64,000 bases of DNA, taken from assembly GCF_018324205.1 (NCBI RefSeq), contig NZ_AP023356.1, positions 2,497,501-2,561,500 on the forward strand. Direction: 5' to 3'. The stretch is from Actinoplanes ianthinogenes. GTDB lineage: Bacteria > Actinomycetota > Actinomycetes > Mycobacteriales > Micromonosporaceae. The notes beneath the pieces are model-generated. The model had not been told where the DNA came from and did not search any database. It saw only the letters and a list, made by a program, of their open reading frames with translations. This document shows, piece after piece, positions 16,756-23,868 of the stretch. The position numbers and the translations under genes were made by a program. Numbering within the stretch: the first letter of the stretch is position 1; every line of letters starts with the position of its first letter.

Positions 16756-16952
16756 TGATCCTCGCTCCTGGCAGCACCCCGGCTGACGACTGCGGCGTTT
16801 CCGGCGGCTGCGGCGGCTGTCCGCTTTTCAAGGCGAACGTCTGCGGCGACCCGGCCCCGGCCGCGGTCTCCCACCCGGACGTGCCTGACATGGACCCGGC
16901 CGAGCCGCGGCCCGAGGGCGCTGGCTGTTGCGGCGGCTCCTGCTCCGCCTGA
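16755..16952 (+). CDS. Small cysteine-rich phage protein
   Basis: A 65-residue protein with seven Cys residues in two groups (CGVSGGCGGCP near residue 13 and CCGGSC near 58), suggesting metal binding. ATG 16755 overlaps the primase stop and has GGAGG upstream. It lies between primase and polymerase. Not recognised. Confidence 0.6.
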   Translation: MILAPGSTPADDCGVSGGCGGCPLFKANVCGDPAPAAVSHPDVPDMDPAEPRPEGAGCCGGSCSA

Positions 16953-16966
16953 TCTCTTCCCGCCCA

Positions 16967-17002
16967 CCGAGGGCCGTTCTCCCACGCGGAGGCGGCCCTC
17001 GG
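16967..17002 (+). terminator. Strong hairpin, likely terminator
   Basis: A perfect 10-bp stem CCGAGGGCCG / CGGCCCTCGG 14 bases after the Cys-rich gene. There is no T run, as is common in high-GC actinobacteria. Confidence 0.55.
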
Positions 17003-17044
17003 CGCATTCAAGGAGTCGTCACCCTGAACGAGCGTGTAGTTCCG

Positions 17045-17065
17045 CTGTGGACAAGCTGTCCACAG
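17045..17065. promoter_or_regulatory. Inverted pair of DnaA-box-like sequences
   Basis: CTGTGGACA-AGC-TGTCCACAG: two perfect 9-bp arms with a 3-base spacer. Each arm holds TGTCCACA, the core of the actinobacterial DnaA box (TTGTCCACA). It lies between primase and polymerase in a 217-bp gene-free stretch (16953-17169), a plausible place for a phage origin or regulatory site. Confidence 0.4.
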
Positions 17066-17169
17066 GTGCCGGAAATCAGGAGCTGCAACTGGTTTCGCTT
17101 CCCCCATGCTTTCGGCCGGGGTGATCGCCCGTGATCACCCTGAACCACTTCGTCGGAGGGGAGGTCTGC

Positions 17170-18981
17170 GTGATCAACGTGCCCGAGTGCGATGCCGACC
17201 TCACGGCCTTCGACTCCTGGCTTTCCCAGGCGGACCGTCGGCTCGCCCTGGATACCGAGACCACTGGCCTCGACATCTACTCGCGCAGCCACGGCCTCCG
17301 TCTTGTCCAGCTCGGCGACCGCCGGACGGCTTGGGTCCTCCGCGCCGACCGCTTCGCGCAGGACATCCGCCGGGCGTTGCGCCAGCCGCGGACCTTTGTC
17401 GTCCACAACGCGGCGTATGACCTGCTGGTCCTCGATCGGCACCTCGGCGTGGCAGTCGAGGAGCTGGGCGGCAAGGTCTTCGACACGCGCATCCTGGCTC
17501 ACCTACTCGACCCCCGGACCGACTCCGAGGGCGGTATCGGACTCGGGCTGAAGCCACTCTCGGCGGTCTACGTCGACCCGGATGCGCCTGACACTCAGGC
17601 GGGCCTCACCGCAGTCTTCCGGTCGCTCGGCCTTACCAAGGCGACCGGATGGGCGCGCATCCCCTGGGACAACGAGACGTATCTCCGGTACGCCGGCCTC
17701 GATGTGCTTCTCGGTCGGCGACTCTTCGACGAGATCGCCCCGATGGTCCGGGACATCGGGCTCGGCAACCTCTCGCAGTTTGAGCACCACCTCCAGGTCC
17801 TGCTCGCCGTCCTCCAACGGCGCGGAATGAAGCTCGACGTGCCGTACATCGAGACGCTGCGGACCGAGCTTCTGGCCGAGGCGGAGCAGTTCGAGCAGGT
17901 TGCGGCTCGATACGGCGTGGCCAACGTCAACAGCACAGCACAGGTCGCCGCCGCGCTAACCGCGATGGGCGAGGAGTTGACCGAGCGGACCGCGGCCGGG
18001 GCGCCGAAGGTCGACAAGGGCGTCCTACTCCCGCTGGCCGACCTCGATCTCCAGTGGCAGCGAATCGAGGCCCGCGAACCGAATCCACTCGCTGATGCGG
18101 TCATTCGCTCGAAGCGTGCCCGCAAATGGTCGGGCAGTTATGCCGAGGCGTTCCTCGAATTGAGGGACGACAACGACCGTTTGCACGCATCGATTGGCGG
18201 GCTTCAGGCTCGAACGGCCCGAATGTCAATCTCGCATCCGCCGCTCCAGCAACTCCCGTCGTCCGATTGGCGCGTGCGGCGCGCAATCATCGCCGACCCT
18301 GGCCAAAGCATCATCGCGGCCGACTACAGCGCGGTCGAAATGCGCGTCCTGGCGGCCCTGGCCGATGTGCCGAAGATGAAGGCGGCCATCGCGGCGGGCG
18401 AGGACTTGCACGAGTTCACGGCGAAGCTCGTGCTCGGCGACGCCTGGGAGCCGATGGCCCCGGGCCAGCGCAAGCGGTACCGGAAGCTCTATAAGGGCGT
18501 CGGCTTCGGCAAGGTTTACGGCGGCGGAGCGCAGACTCTCGCTAGGCAGACCGGTGCCGACCTCGGCGCGGTCAAGGCCGCCATCGCGGCCTATGACGGT
18601 GTTTACCCGGAGATCAAGCGGTACTCGCGACGGCTCATGACACGAGCCGAATGGGGCAAGCGCGAGGTCATCACGCCCAGTGGCCGACACCTCCCGCTGG
18701 ACCGTGACCGGCTCTATGCAGCCACAAACTACGTCGTCCAGAGCACGGCTCGCGACCTGCTCGCACAGGCCATTGTGGACGTATTCGACGCCGGGCTCGG
18801 CGACCACCTGCTCCTACCCGTGCACGACGAGCTGATCGCCCAGGCGCAGGCTGAGGACGCGGAGGAGGTGATCCGCGAGATCGGCCGCGTGATGGAGAGC
18901 GACTTCTACGGCGTCCGCATCGAGTCCGATGCGTCGGTCTACGGCCCGAGCTGGGGCCACGGCTACGGCGCCACCAGCTAG
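17170..18981 (+). CDS. Family A DNA polymerase (phage Pol I)
   Basis: This 603-residue polymerase has a 3'-5' exonuclease domain (Asp28 and Glu30 in ALDTETTGLD) and the polymerase domain. Motif A is AADYSAVEMRVLA near 383, motif B is in KLYKGVGFGKVYGGG near 440, and motif C is PVHDE near 550. It has no N-terminal 5'-3' exonuclease, as usual for phage enzymes. GTG 17170 is chosen because GGAGGGGAGG precedes it by five bases; GTG 17131 is weaker. It would copy the phage genome together with the primase-helicase. Confidence 0.9.
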   Translation: MINVPECDADLTAFDSWLSQADRRLALDTETTGLDIYSRSHGLRLVQLGDRRTAWVLRADRFAQDIRRALRQPRTFVVHNAAYDLLVLDRHLGVAVEELGGKVFDTRILAHLLDPRTDSEGGIGLGLKPLSAVYVDPDAPDTQAGLTAVFRSLGLTKATGWARIPWDNETYLRYAGLDVLLGRRLFDEIAPMVRDIGLGNLSQFEHHLQVLLAVLQRRGMKLDVPYIETLRTELLAEAEQFEQVAARYGVANVNSTAQVAAALTAMGEELTERTAAGAPKVDKGVLLPLADLDLQWQRIEAREPNPLADAVIRSKRARKWSGSYAEAFLELRDDNDRLHASIGGLQARTARMSISHPPLQQLPSSDWRVRRAIIADPGQSIIAADYSAVEMRVLAALADVPKMKAAIAAGEDLHEFTAKLVLGDAWEPMAPGQRKRYRKLYKGVGFGKVYGGGAQTLARQTGADLGAVKAAIAAYDGVYPEIKRYSRRLMTRAEWGKREVITPSGRHLPLDRDRLYAATNYVVQSTARDLLAQAIVDVFDAGLGDHLLLPVHDELIAQAQAEDAEEVIREIGRVMESDFYGVRIESDASVYGPSWGHGYGATS

Positions 18982-19010
18982 TGAGATACCCCACTGAGGA
19001 AAGCAGGAAA

Positions 19011-19364
19011 ATGTCCACGGACGTCGATTTGTTCCCGGCGACCGAAGCGCCTGATCTGCCGTCGCTTCTCCGGGCGGTCCAAATGGAGCTGAAAGAATTG
19101 GGGACCATTATCCCGATTGCGACCGAGGCCCAGTGGACTGCGGCACCGGTCGCCCGCCCGCGCGAGGACACTACAGAGCGGGCAAGCGGTTCGATTTCGG
19201 ACCCGACAGGCGACGCCGCCACATGCGCCAAGCGCCTTAAGGTCCGCGACCAGCTAGTAAGATCCGAACACGTTTTGCAGCGCGTGCACCGGGCGCTGGA
19301 AGACGTCCGCCGGGGGCTCGGGTCGGCGGTGGACACATGGACGGGGGAGGTCCTGGATGACTGA
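19011..19364 (+). CDS. Hypothetical phage protein
   Basis: A 117-residue protein, ATG 19011 behind AGGAAAGCAGG. The C-terminal half is helical and charged (AKRLKVRDQLVRSEHVLQRV). It overlaps the next gene by 8 bases. Not recognised. Confidence 0.6.
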   Translation: MSTDVDLFPATEAPDLPSLLRAVQMELKELGTIIPIATEAQWTAAPVARPREDTTERASGSISDPTGDAATCAKRLKVRDQLVRSEHVLQRVHRALEDVRRGLGSAVDTWTGEVLDD

Positions 19365-19677
19365 ACGCGCGCTGCGCGTGTACGTGCCCGGCTCGGCCGG
19401 CGACACGCCAGCGAAGCGGGAGGAGAACTTAGCCCCGCTCCTGGCCGCTCTCGCTGCCACAGGCCACGAGGTCATCGCCCCCGGTGTCGACCATCCCGAC
19501 GCGGCCCCGTACCAGGATCAAGCCCAGGCCGTCACGTCCTCACTGGACCTACTCCGGTCCGCGGACTACGTCGTCATCCCGCCCGGCTTCGAGACCTCAT
19601 GGGAGGCCACGTACGCCGAGCTGCTGGGCCTCAAGGTCTGCACGCTGCCGGAGGCAGCCGACATCCTCGGCGCCTGA
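19357..19677 (+). CDS. DUF4406-like protein (deoxyribosyltransferase-type fold)
   Basis: A 106-residue protein with a Rossmann-like order of strands: LRVYVPGSAG near residue 6, then GHEVIAPGVDHP, SADYVVIPPGFETSWEATYAE and LGLKVCTLPEA. The ADYVVIP...SWEATYAE block resembles DUF4406 and the nucleoside 2-deoxyribosyltransferase fold, where a Glu acts as nucleophile. A role in nucleotide salvage is possible but unproven. It is followed by a strong terminator. Confidence 0.6.
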   Translation: MTERALRVYVPGSAGDTPAKREENLAPLLAALAATGHEVIAPGVDHPDAAPYQDQAQAVTSSLDLLRSADYVVIPPGFETSWEATYAELLGLKVCTLPEAADILGA

Positions 19678-19689
19678 CTACCCCTTTTC

Positions 19690-19723
19690 GACGAAGCCCC
19701 CGGGAGCACTCGGGGGCTTCGTC
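19690..19723 (+). terminator. Strong intrinsic terminator
   Basis: A perfect 13-bp stem, GACGAAGCCCCCG / CGGGGGCTTCGTC, with an 8-base loop, 12 bases after the preceding stop. Confidence 0.8.
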
Positions 19724-19737
19724 GTTCCCTAAACCCG

Positions 19738-19800
19738 TTGCGCAAGTGACCTTGCGCACGCCTCTCGGAGATTTCTTGTTGCGCAAGTGATCTTGCGCAA
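19738..19800. promoter_or_regulatory. Two TTGCGCAAG-N4-CTTGCGCAA operators
   Basis: Site 1 (19738-19759) is TTGCGCAAG-TGAC-CTTGCGCAC, one mismatch. Site 2 (19779-19800) is a perfect 9-bp inverted repeat with spacer TGAT. Their centres are 41 bp apart, in the 223-bp gap before the first sigma-like gene (ATG 19901). Confidence 0.65.
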
Positions 19801-19900
19801 GCCTTGACGCTTCCTGTCCCCTGACCTGCGCGATCGAACACCTGTCCACAAAGGGCCGATGACGTCGGCCGGACACCTCATGCCCTAGGAGGGCCTTCGC

Positions 19901-20659
19901 ATGTCCATGTACGCCCAGATTTGGGATACCCCGGCCATCAAGATCGAGGACGCCGCTGAGGAGACTGCCGCGATCAAGGAGGCGCAGACCGGCGACGAGG
20001 GCGCGATCCTGCGGCTCTTCGCCGCCTACGTCCCGGCACTCAAGGCCGCGATGGGGACGTACACCGCCGTCCTGCCGATCGACGACGCCCGACAGGCGGC
20101 GTTCGTCGGTTTCATGAACGCAATCCGGGAGCACGAGGCCGCTCGGTCGGAGCGTCTCGCCGGGGCGATCCGTCAGCACGTGCACGAAGCGCTCAGCGGC
20201 GCCGTCGCCAACGGCAACGGCGGCTTGACGGTGCCCAGCCGGACGCTCAAGCGCGCCTTCGGCATCTTGAAGAAGGCCAACGGGGACGTCGCCGAGGGGG
20301 CGCGCATCGCGCCTCTGCACGAGATGACGGAGGAGACCTTCCTGGCCGTCATCGCCGCCGTGCGAGCCGACGAGTCGCTCGACTTCGAGATCGAGATCCA
20401 CGGTGACGCCAGCTTCTTCGACGCCACCACCACGCCACATGAGGTCACGGACGTCGAGGACCGCATTCTGGTCGAGGCGGCCTTCCGGGCTGTCGACGGC
20501 CTGGAGGCGGAGGTCTGCCGGCTCGCCTACGGCTTCGCCGAGTTCAACCCGATTCCCGACGCCGAGATCGGCCACCGCCTCGGCTACTCGCGGCTTTCCG
20601 TACTGCGCACCCGGTCTCGCGCTCTGGACAAGATGCGTAAGATCATTTGCGCAAGCTAA
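19901..20659 (+). CDS. Sigma-70-like factor, phage encoded
   Basis: This 252-residue protein has the outline of a small sigma factor. Residues about 30-75 (GDEGAILRLFAAYVPALKAA and DDARQAAFVGFMNAIREHE) resemble region 2. Residues about 190-248 (DRILVEAAFRAVDGLEAEVC and DAEIGHRLGYSRLSVLRTRS) form a region 4 helix-turn-helix. ATG 19901 has AGGAGGGCC. Two operators precede it and a third overlaps its stop codon, which suggests negative control. It would redirect RNA polymerase to phage promoters; the seven-copy motif is the obvious candidate target (inference). Confidence 0.7.
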   Translation: MSMYAQIWDTPAIKIEDAAEETAAIKEAQTGDEGAILRLFAAYVPALKAAMGTYTAVLPIDDARQAAFVGFMNAIREHEAARSERLAGAIRQHVHEALSGAVANGNGGLTVPSRTLKRAFGILKKANGDVAEGARIAPLHEMTEETFLAVIAAVRADESLDFEIEIHGDASFFDATTTPHEVTDVEDRILVEAAFRAVDGLEAEVCRLAYGFAEFNPIPDAEIGHRLGYSRLSVLRTRSRALDKMRKIICAS

Positions 20660-20668
20660 CTTGCGCAA
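20647..20668. promoter_or_regulatory. TTGCGCAAG-N4-CTTGCGCAA operator
   Basis: Perfect 9-bp inverted repeat with spacer CTAA. It overlaps the stop codon of the sigma-like gene and ends 17 bases before motif copy G. Confidence 0.65.
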
Positions 20669-20685
20669 ATCGTTGGGGTCGAGGC

Positions 20686-20712
20686 GAACACCTCGGCCCC
20701 CGCTGGCCCACT
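20686..20712 (+). promoter_or_regulatory. Dispersed phage motif, copy G
   Basis: GAACAC at 20686 and TGGCCCACT at 20704, 12-base gap, 32 bases before GTG 20745. It stands directly after a TTGCGCAAG operator, so both motif families meet here. Confidence 0.6.
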
Positions 20713-20744
20713 CCCTCCCCGAATCCAAAAAGAAGGGAAATTCA

Positions 20745-20894
20745 GTGGCCCAGCCCCTCACCCGTGACCACGTCACGCGGACCCCTTACGACTTCACGGA
20801 CTTCGAGGAGCGCGACGAGCGCGACGCGCAGGTCACCGATCTCGTCCGCGCCGCCGTCTACGAGGTCCCGACCCGCCCCGGGACGCGCCGATGA
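20745..20894 (+). CDS. Small acidic phage protein
   Basis: A 49-residue protein, GTG 20745 with AAGGGA upstream. It is strongly charged in the middle (FTDFEERDERDAQVTDLV). Its stop overlaps the next ATG (ATGA). Not recognised. Confidence 0.5.
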   Translation: MAQPLTRDHVTRTPYDFTDFEERDERDAQVTDLVRAAVYEVPTRPGTRR

Positions 20895-21211
20895 TCCGCC
20901 GCCTCCGCAGTCTCCTCCGCGAGCGCCGCCTCGCCGCGCAGATCTCGCCTGGCTGGGAAACGGACGAGGGCGTTGCCGAGCTGCGACGTCTAGTCGAAGA
21001 GGCCCGCGCCGAGTCAGGCGCAGTGCCGGTCGTACCCGGCCCCTCAGTCCCTCGGCACGTGCCCGGCAGCGAGGCCGCTGCACGCGACCACCTGGCGCGG
21101 CACGACGGTACCCAGGAGATCGTCACCCAGACGCATCGCGTCCCGGCGACCTACTGGGACACCGACGGCTGGCGCCCGTACCGGCTTCCGGGCGGTGACC
21201 GTGACCGTTGA
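20891..21211 (+). CDS. Hypothetical phage protein
   Basis: A 106-residue protein. Its N terminus is very basic (RRLRSLLRERRLAAQ), the middle Pro/Val-rich and the C terminus Trp/Arg-rich. It is coupled to the genes on both sides (4- and 17-base overlaps). Not recognised. Confidence 0.55.
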   Translation: MIRRLRSLLRERRLAAQISPGWETDEGVAELRRLVEEARAESGAVPVVPGPSVPRHVPGSEAAARDHLARHDGTQEIVTQTHRVPATYWDTDGWRPYRLPGGDRDR

Positions 21212-21782
21212 TCTCACGCCGTTCGCCCAGGTCGACATCGGCCAAGCGCGAGCCTGGCTGAAAGGCTTCTCCAGGCGAATCGCCCCGTCCACCATCAGCG
21301 CGGATGACCTCGAAGCCGAGGGACTTATTGCGATGTGGCAGGCATACGAGAAGCGCGGCAACGACGGGCGCAACCTCGACTCCTACCTGATCCAGGCCGC
21401 GAAGTGGCAGATCTTGCAGGTGCTCGACCGGCGCAAGTGGACCGGCCAGGACAAGACGCGAGCACCGCGTGGGCGCAACTCTCCTGGTCATGTCATCCAC
21501 GCTGACCAGGTCGAGCAGCTCCATCCCGATCACGTCATGGCGAACTGGGACGAGGCCGCGGCCGACGCCGCCGGCTATTGCGCTGCCGAGCTGGCGGACG
21601 TGCGTAGCCAGGTCCGCGACGCCCTCGCCTTCCTGCCGCCCTCGCATCGCGACCGGCTCTTCCGCAAGTTCTGGCTCGACGAGTCGGTCCCGCTCGCGGG
21701 CGGCTGGTGGGGGTCTCCGAACTACGGCGCGCGGACCCGGCTCCGCGCGCAGCTCGCACACCTTCAGCACTTCGCCGCCTAG
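21195..21782 (+). CDS. Second sigma-like factor
   Basis: This 195-residue protein carries a region 2-like segment near residues 30-75 (SADDLEAEGLIAMWQAYEKR, NLDSYLIQAAKWQILQVLDR), close in pattern to the core-binding and -10-reading helices of sigma-70 proteins. The C-terminal part (VRDALAFLPPSHRDRLFRKF) occupies the place of region 4, but its recognition helix is poorly conserved. It starts at GTG 21195 (or 21201) inside the previous gene. It may be a sigma factor or a regulator derived from one. Confidence 0.6.
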   Translation: MTVTVDLTPFAQVDIGQARAWLKGFSRRIAPSTISADDLEAEGLIAMWQAYEKRGNDGRNLDSYLIQAAKWQILQVLDRRKWTGQDKTRAPRGRNSPGHVIHADQVEQLHPDHVMANWDEAAADAAGYCAAELADVRSQVRDALAFLPPSHRDRLFRKFWLDESVPLAGGWWGSPNYGARTRLRAQLAHLQHFAA

Positions 21783-21806
21783 GCGACCAACCCGCGAGGA
21801 GATCCT

Positions 21807-22277
21807 TTGTCCGCACCCATCACCGTCAGCGCGCTCAGTGTCGGCGACCGCGTCCTCCTGGACCCGCACGACTCGAACATCTTCGCCGCCACCGATGCCG
21901 ATGCCCGCGCCGCCGAGGTGCTCAACATCGAGCGCGTCGGCCGACGGCGCCGAGTGCTGACCGACATCGGCTCGATTGAGGCCGGACCGACGGCCCGCGT
22001 CCTGCTCGCAACCACCGAGGAGACCGAGCCGACCGCCTCCGAAGCCGCGCCGCTGACCGCGGTCGTTACGGTCGACGAGGGCGGCCGGCTCACGCCGGAC
22101 AGCACCGTCGCGGTCGGCGACACAACCGCCCCCGTCCCTGCAAAGGTCGACCGGATTGGCGGCCTCGGCCCGCTGCGAGTCGCCCGTGCGCTGCGCGAGT
22201 TGGGCTTCCGCACGGTCGGCCCGTGGGTCGATCAGGCGCCCGGCGTTGCATCGGCACCGGTCGAGCCGCTGCCGTAG
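21807..22277 (+). CDS. Hypothetical phage protein
   Basis: A 156-residue protein, TTG 21807 behind GAGGAGA. The first 70 residues look like a small beta-barrel (VSALSVGDRVLLDP, RRVLTDIGSIEAG), and the last 45 include LGPLRVARALRELGFRTVG, a possible helical domain. Its opening resembles that of the protein at 8286. A double operator follows immediately. Not recognised. Confidence 0.55.
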   Translation: MSAPITVSALSVGDRVLLDPHDSNIFAATDADARAAEVLNIERVGRRRRVLTDIGSIEAGPTARVLLATTEETEPTASEAAPLTAVVTVDEGGRLTPDSTVAVGDTTAPVPAKVDRIGGLGPLRVARALRELGFRTVGPWVDQAPGVASAPVEPLP

Positions 22278-22280
22278 TCG

Positions 22281-22316
22281 TTGCGCAAGGCAACTTGCGC
22301 AAGTTCACTTGCGCAA
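22281..22316. promoter_or_regulatory. Overlapping double TTGCGCAAG operator
   Basis: Three arms spaced by 4 bases: TTGCGCAAG (22281), CTTGCGCAAG (22294, shared by both sites) and CTTGCGCAA (22308). This makes two perfect overlapping inverted repeats. It lies 3 bases after a stop codon and before a terminator hairpin. Confidence 0.65.
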
Positions 22317-22330
22317 CTATCTTGAGGGGC

Positions 22331-22391
22331 GCCGGGTGCTCCGCCTCCGAACCGAGGAGCTGACGCATCGCACCCGGCCTCTTTCTTTCAC
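22331..22391 (+). terminator. Terminator-like hairpin
   Basis: Arms GCCGGGTGC (22331) and GCACCCGGC (22370) with a 30-base loop, followed by CTCTTTCTTTC. It lies in the 148-bp gap before the Cys/His-rich gene. Confidence 0.6.
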
Positions 22392-22425
22392 CCCTGCGCG
22401 AATGCGACTTCACCGAGGAGTCCGG

Positions 22426-22962
22426 TTGACCACCGCAATCACCCCGATCTCGCTGGCCCCGAACCACGACGGCATCCTGATCGAGCCAGGCCCCTTCGTC
22501 CCATCCGTCGGCCGCTGTGCGTGGTGCGACCAACTCTGCACACTCGACGCCAAAGGCGACCTCTGGGTCAGCACCGAGACCGGCCGAGGGATCTGTACCC
22601 CCGAGAACCGCGGTGCGGAGTGCCGCTGGGCGAGCTACCGCCTTCACGGCATCGACCCGCTGACTCTCAGCGGCCACGACTTCGCCTGCCTGTGCCAGTC
22701 CGGGATCATGCACCACCCGCTAGCAACGTCGCACTACCCGCACCCCGACCGCGTGCCCTTCCACTGCGGCAAGCCCGCGCGACTCACGCCGACGGCCTGG
22801 ATCTGCCGAGGCTCAGTCGAGTTGCCCACCCCTCGTCGAGGCCGGCGCCCGGCCTCGACGGTCCGCATCGCCTGCGACTGGACCGTCCCGCCCGGCTCTT
22901 CGCTCAGCCCCGAATGCGTCGCGGGTCTCTGCGGCCACCAGAACCACGGAGGCGCGCTGTGA
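22426..22962 (+). CDS. Cys/His-rich hypothetical protein
   Basis: A 178-residue protein, TTG 22426 behind GAGGAG. At least two zinc-type groups are visible: CAWCDQLC near residue 30 and CLCQSGIMHH near 88, with further Cys pairs near the C terminus (CVAGLCGHQNH). The stop overlaps the next GTG. It is probably a structural zinc protein of the mobile element; function unknown. Confidence 0.55.
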   Translation: MTTAITPISLAPNHDGILIEPGPFVPSVGRCAWCDQLCTLDAKGDLWVSTETGRGICTPENRGAECRWASYRLHGIDPLTLSGHDFACLCQSGIMHHPLATSHYPHPDRVPFHCGKPARLTPTAWICRGSVELPTPRRGRRPASTVRIACDWTVPPGSSLSPECVAGLCGHQNHGGAL

Positions 22963-23786
22963 AGTTCCGGTCTCGCCGATCCACCAAACCGGGCCGCGGC
23001 GCCGCCTATGTCGGCACCGCGCTCGGTGCGGTCGTCTCGATCGCCGCCAACATCGCGCACACCTTCATCCCGCCCGAGGGCGCTCCGGCCGACTGGACGC
23101 CGAAGGTTGGCGCGGTGCTGATCTCGATCTTCTGGCCGGTCGCGCTGGCCGTTGTGGTCGAGGTCTTCGCCCGCGTGCCGTGGCCCCGTACCTGGTGGGC
23201 CTGGCTCGTCCGTGTCCTCGGTCTGGCCCCGGTCGCTGCCGTTGCCGCGGTCGTTTCGTACCGGCACCTCTCCGGCCTGCTGAGCTACTACGGCGAAGAC
23301 CCGATCGCGGTGCGGTTCGGGCCGATCGCCGTAGACGGCCTCATGCTGATCTCGACCGTGGCAATCATCGTCACCGGCCAGGTAGCGGCAACGCGCATCC
23401 CCGAGAGCGTGTCCCCCGCCGTACCCGCGGCTCTACCGACCTTCACGCCGCGTCCGACTCCGGTGGTCGTCCCGGCAGGCGCGCGAACGCTGCCGCTGGT
23501 GGCGCTCAGCAATTCGCAGGCGAATCCGGAGGCCAAGGGCAAGCCCCTGGCTGGGCCGGACGAGGTCGAGCCCGCAGAGGAATTCTCAGAGGGTGAGCTG
23601 ATCATCCTGCCGCCTCCGCCCAATGGGCGCCCGGCGGCCGAAACCCGGCGGCTCTACGACAAGCTCGCGGCGCAAGCCGAGGCTCGGGGCGAGAAGCTCA
23701 CTCAGACGAAGGCCGCCGAGCTACTCAAGATCTCCCGCTGGACGCTGCGGTCAGCGCTGGAGGCGACCGAGGCCATCGAGGCGTGA
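22959..23786 (+). CDS. DUF2637/SpdB-like membrane protein with C-terminal HTH
   Basis: This 275-residue protein has four predicted membrane helices in residues about 15-150 (YVGTALGAVVSIAANIAHTF, VLISIFWPVALAVVVEV, VLGLAPVAAVAAVVS, DGLMLISTVAIIV), the layout of DUF2637/SpdB proteins of actinobacterial plasmids, ICEs and phages. After a Pro-rich linker, residues about 225-272 form a helix-turn-helix (KLTQTKAAELLKISRWTLRS). In conjugative elements such proteins are linked with transfer/spreading; here its role is unknown. GTG 22959 is coupled to the previous stop. Confidence 0.7.
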   Translation: MKFRSRRSTKPGRGAAYVGTALGAVVSIAANIAHTFIPPEGAPADWTPKVGAVLISIFWPVALAVVVEVFARVPWPRTWWAWLVRVLGLAPVAAVAAVVSYRHLSGLLSYYGEDPIAVRFGPIAVDGLMLISTVAIIVTGQVAATRIPESVSPAVPAALPTFTPRPTPVVVPAGARTLPLVALSNSQANPEAKGKPLAGPDEVEPAEEFSEGELIILPPPPNGRPAAETRRLYDKLAAQAEARGEKLTQTKAAELLKISRWTLRSALEATEAIEA

Positions 23787-23794
23787 ACTACCAG

Positions 23795-23841
23795 AAGGCC
23801 CGGCCCTGGCTGCTCCTCGCGAGCTACCGGGGTCGGGCCTT
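23795..23841 (+). terminator. Hairpin terminator after the membrane protein gene
   Basis: Arms AAGGCCCG (23795) and CGGGCCTT (23834), 9 bases after the stop codon, with a 31-base loop. It separates the phage-like genes from murF. Confidence 0.5.
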
Positions 23842-23856
23842 CGGCCTGTTCGGCGG

Positions 23857-23862
23857 TAATGT
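23857..23862 (+). promoter_or_regulatory. -10 box of a leaderless promoter for the MurF-like gene
   Basis: TAATGT ends 6 bases before GTG 23869, the usual distance from a -10 box to the first base of a transcript. There is no ribosome-binding site, so the mRNA is probably leaderless. No good -35 is seen. Confidence 0.45.
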
Positions 23863-23868
23863 GCCTGG

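Noticed and set aside
17003..17133. Small gene starting at CTG 17024 after AAGGAG
   Set aside because: It would need a CTG start, runs over the DnaA-like inverted repeat and shows no pattern; kept as gene-free.
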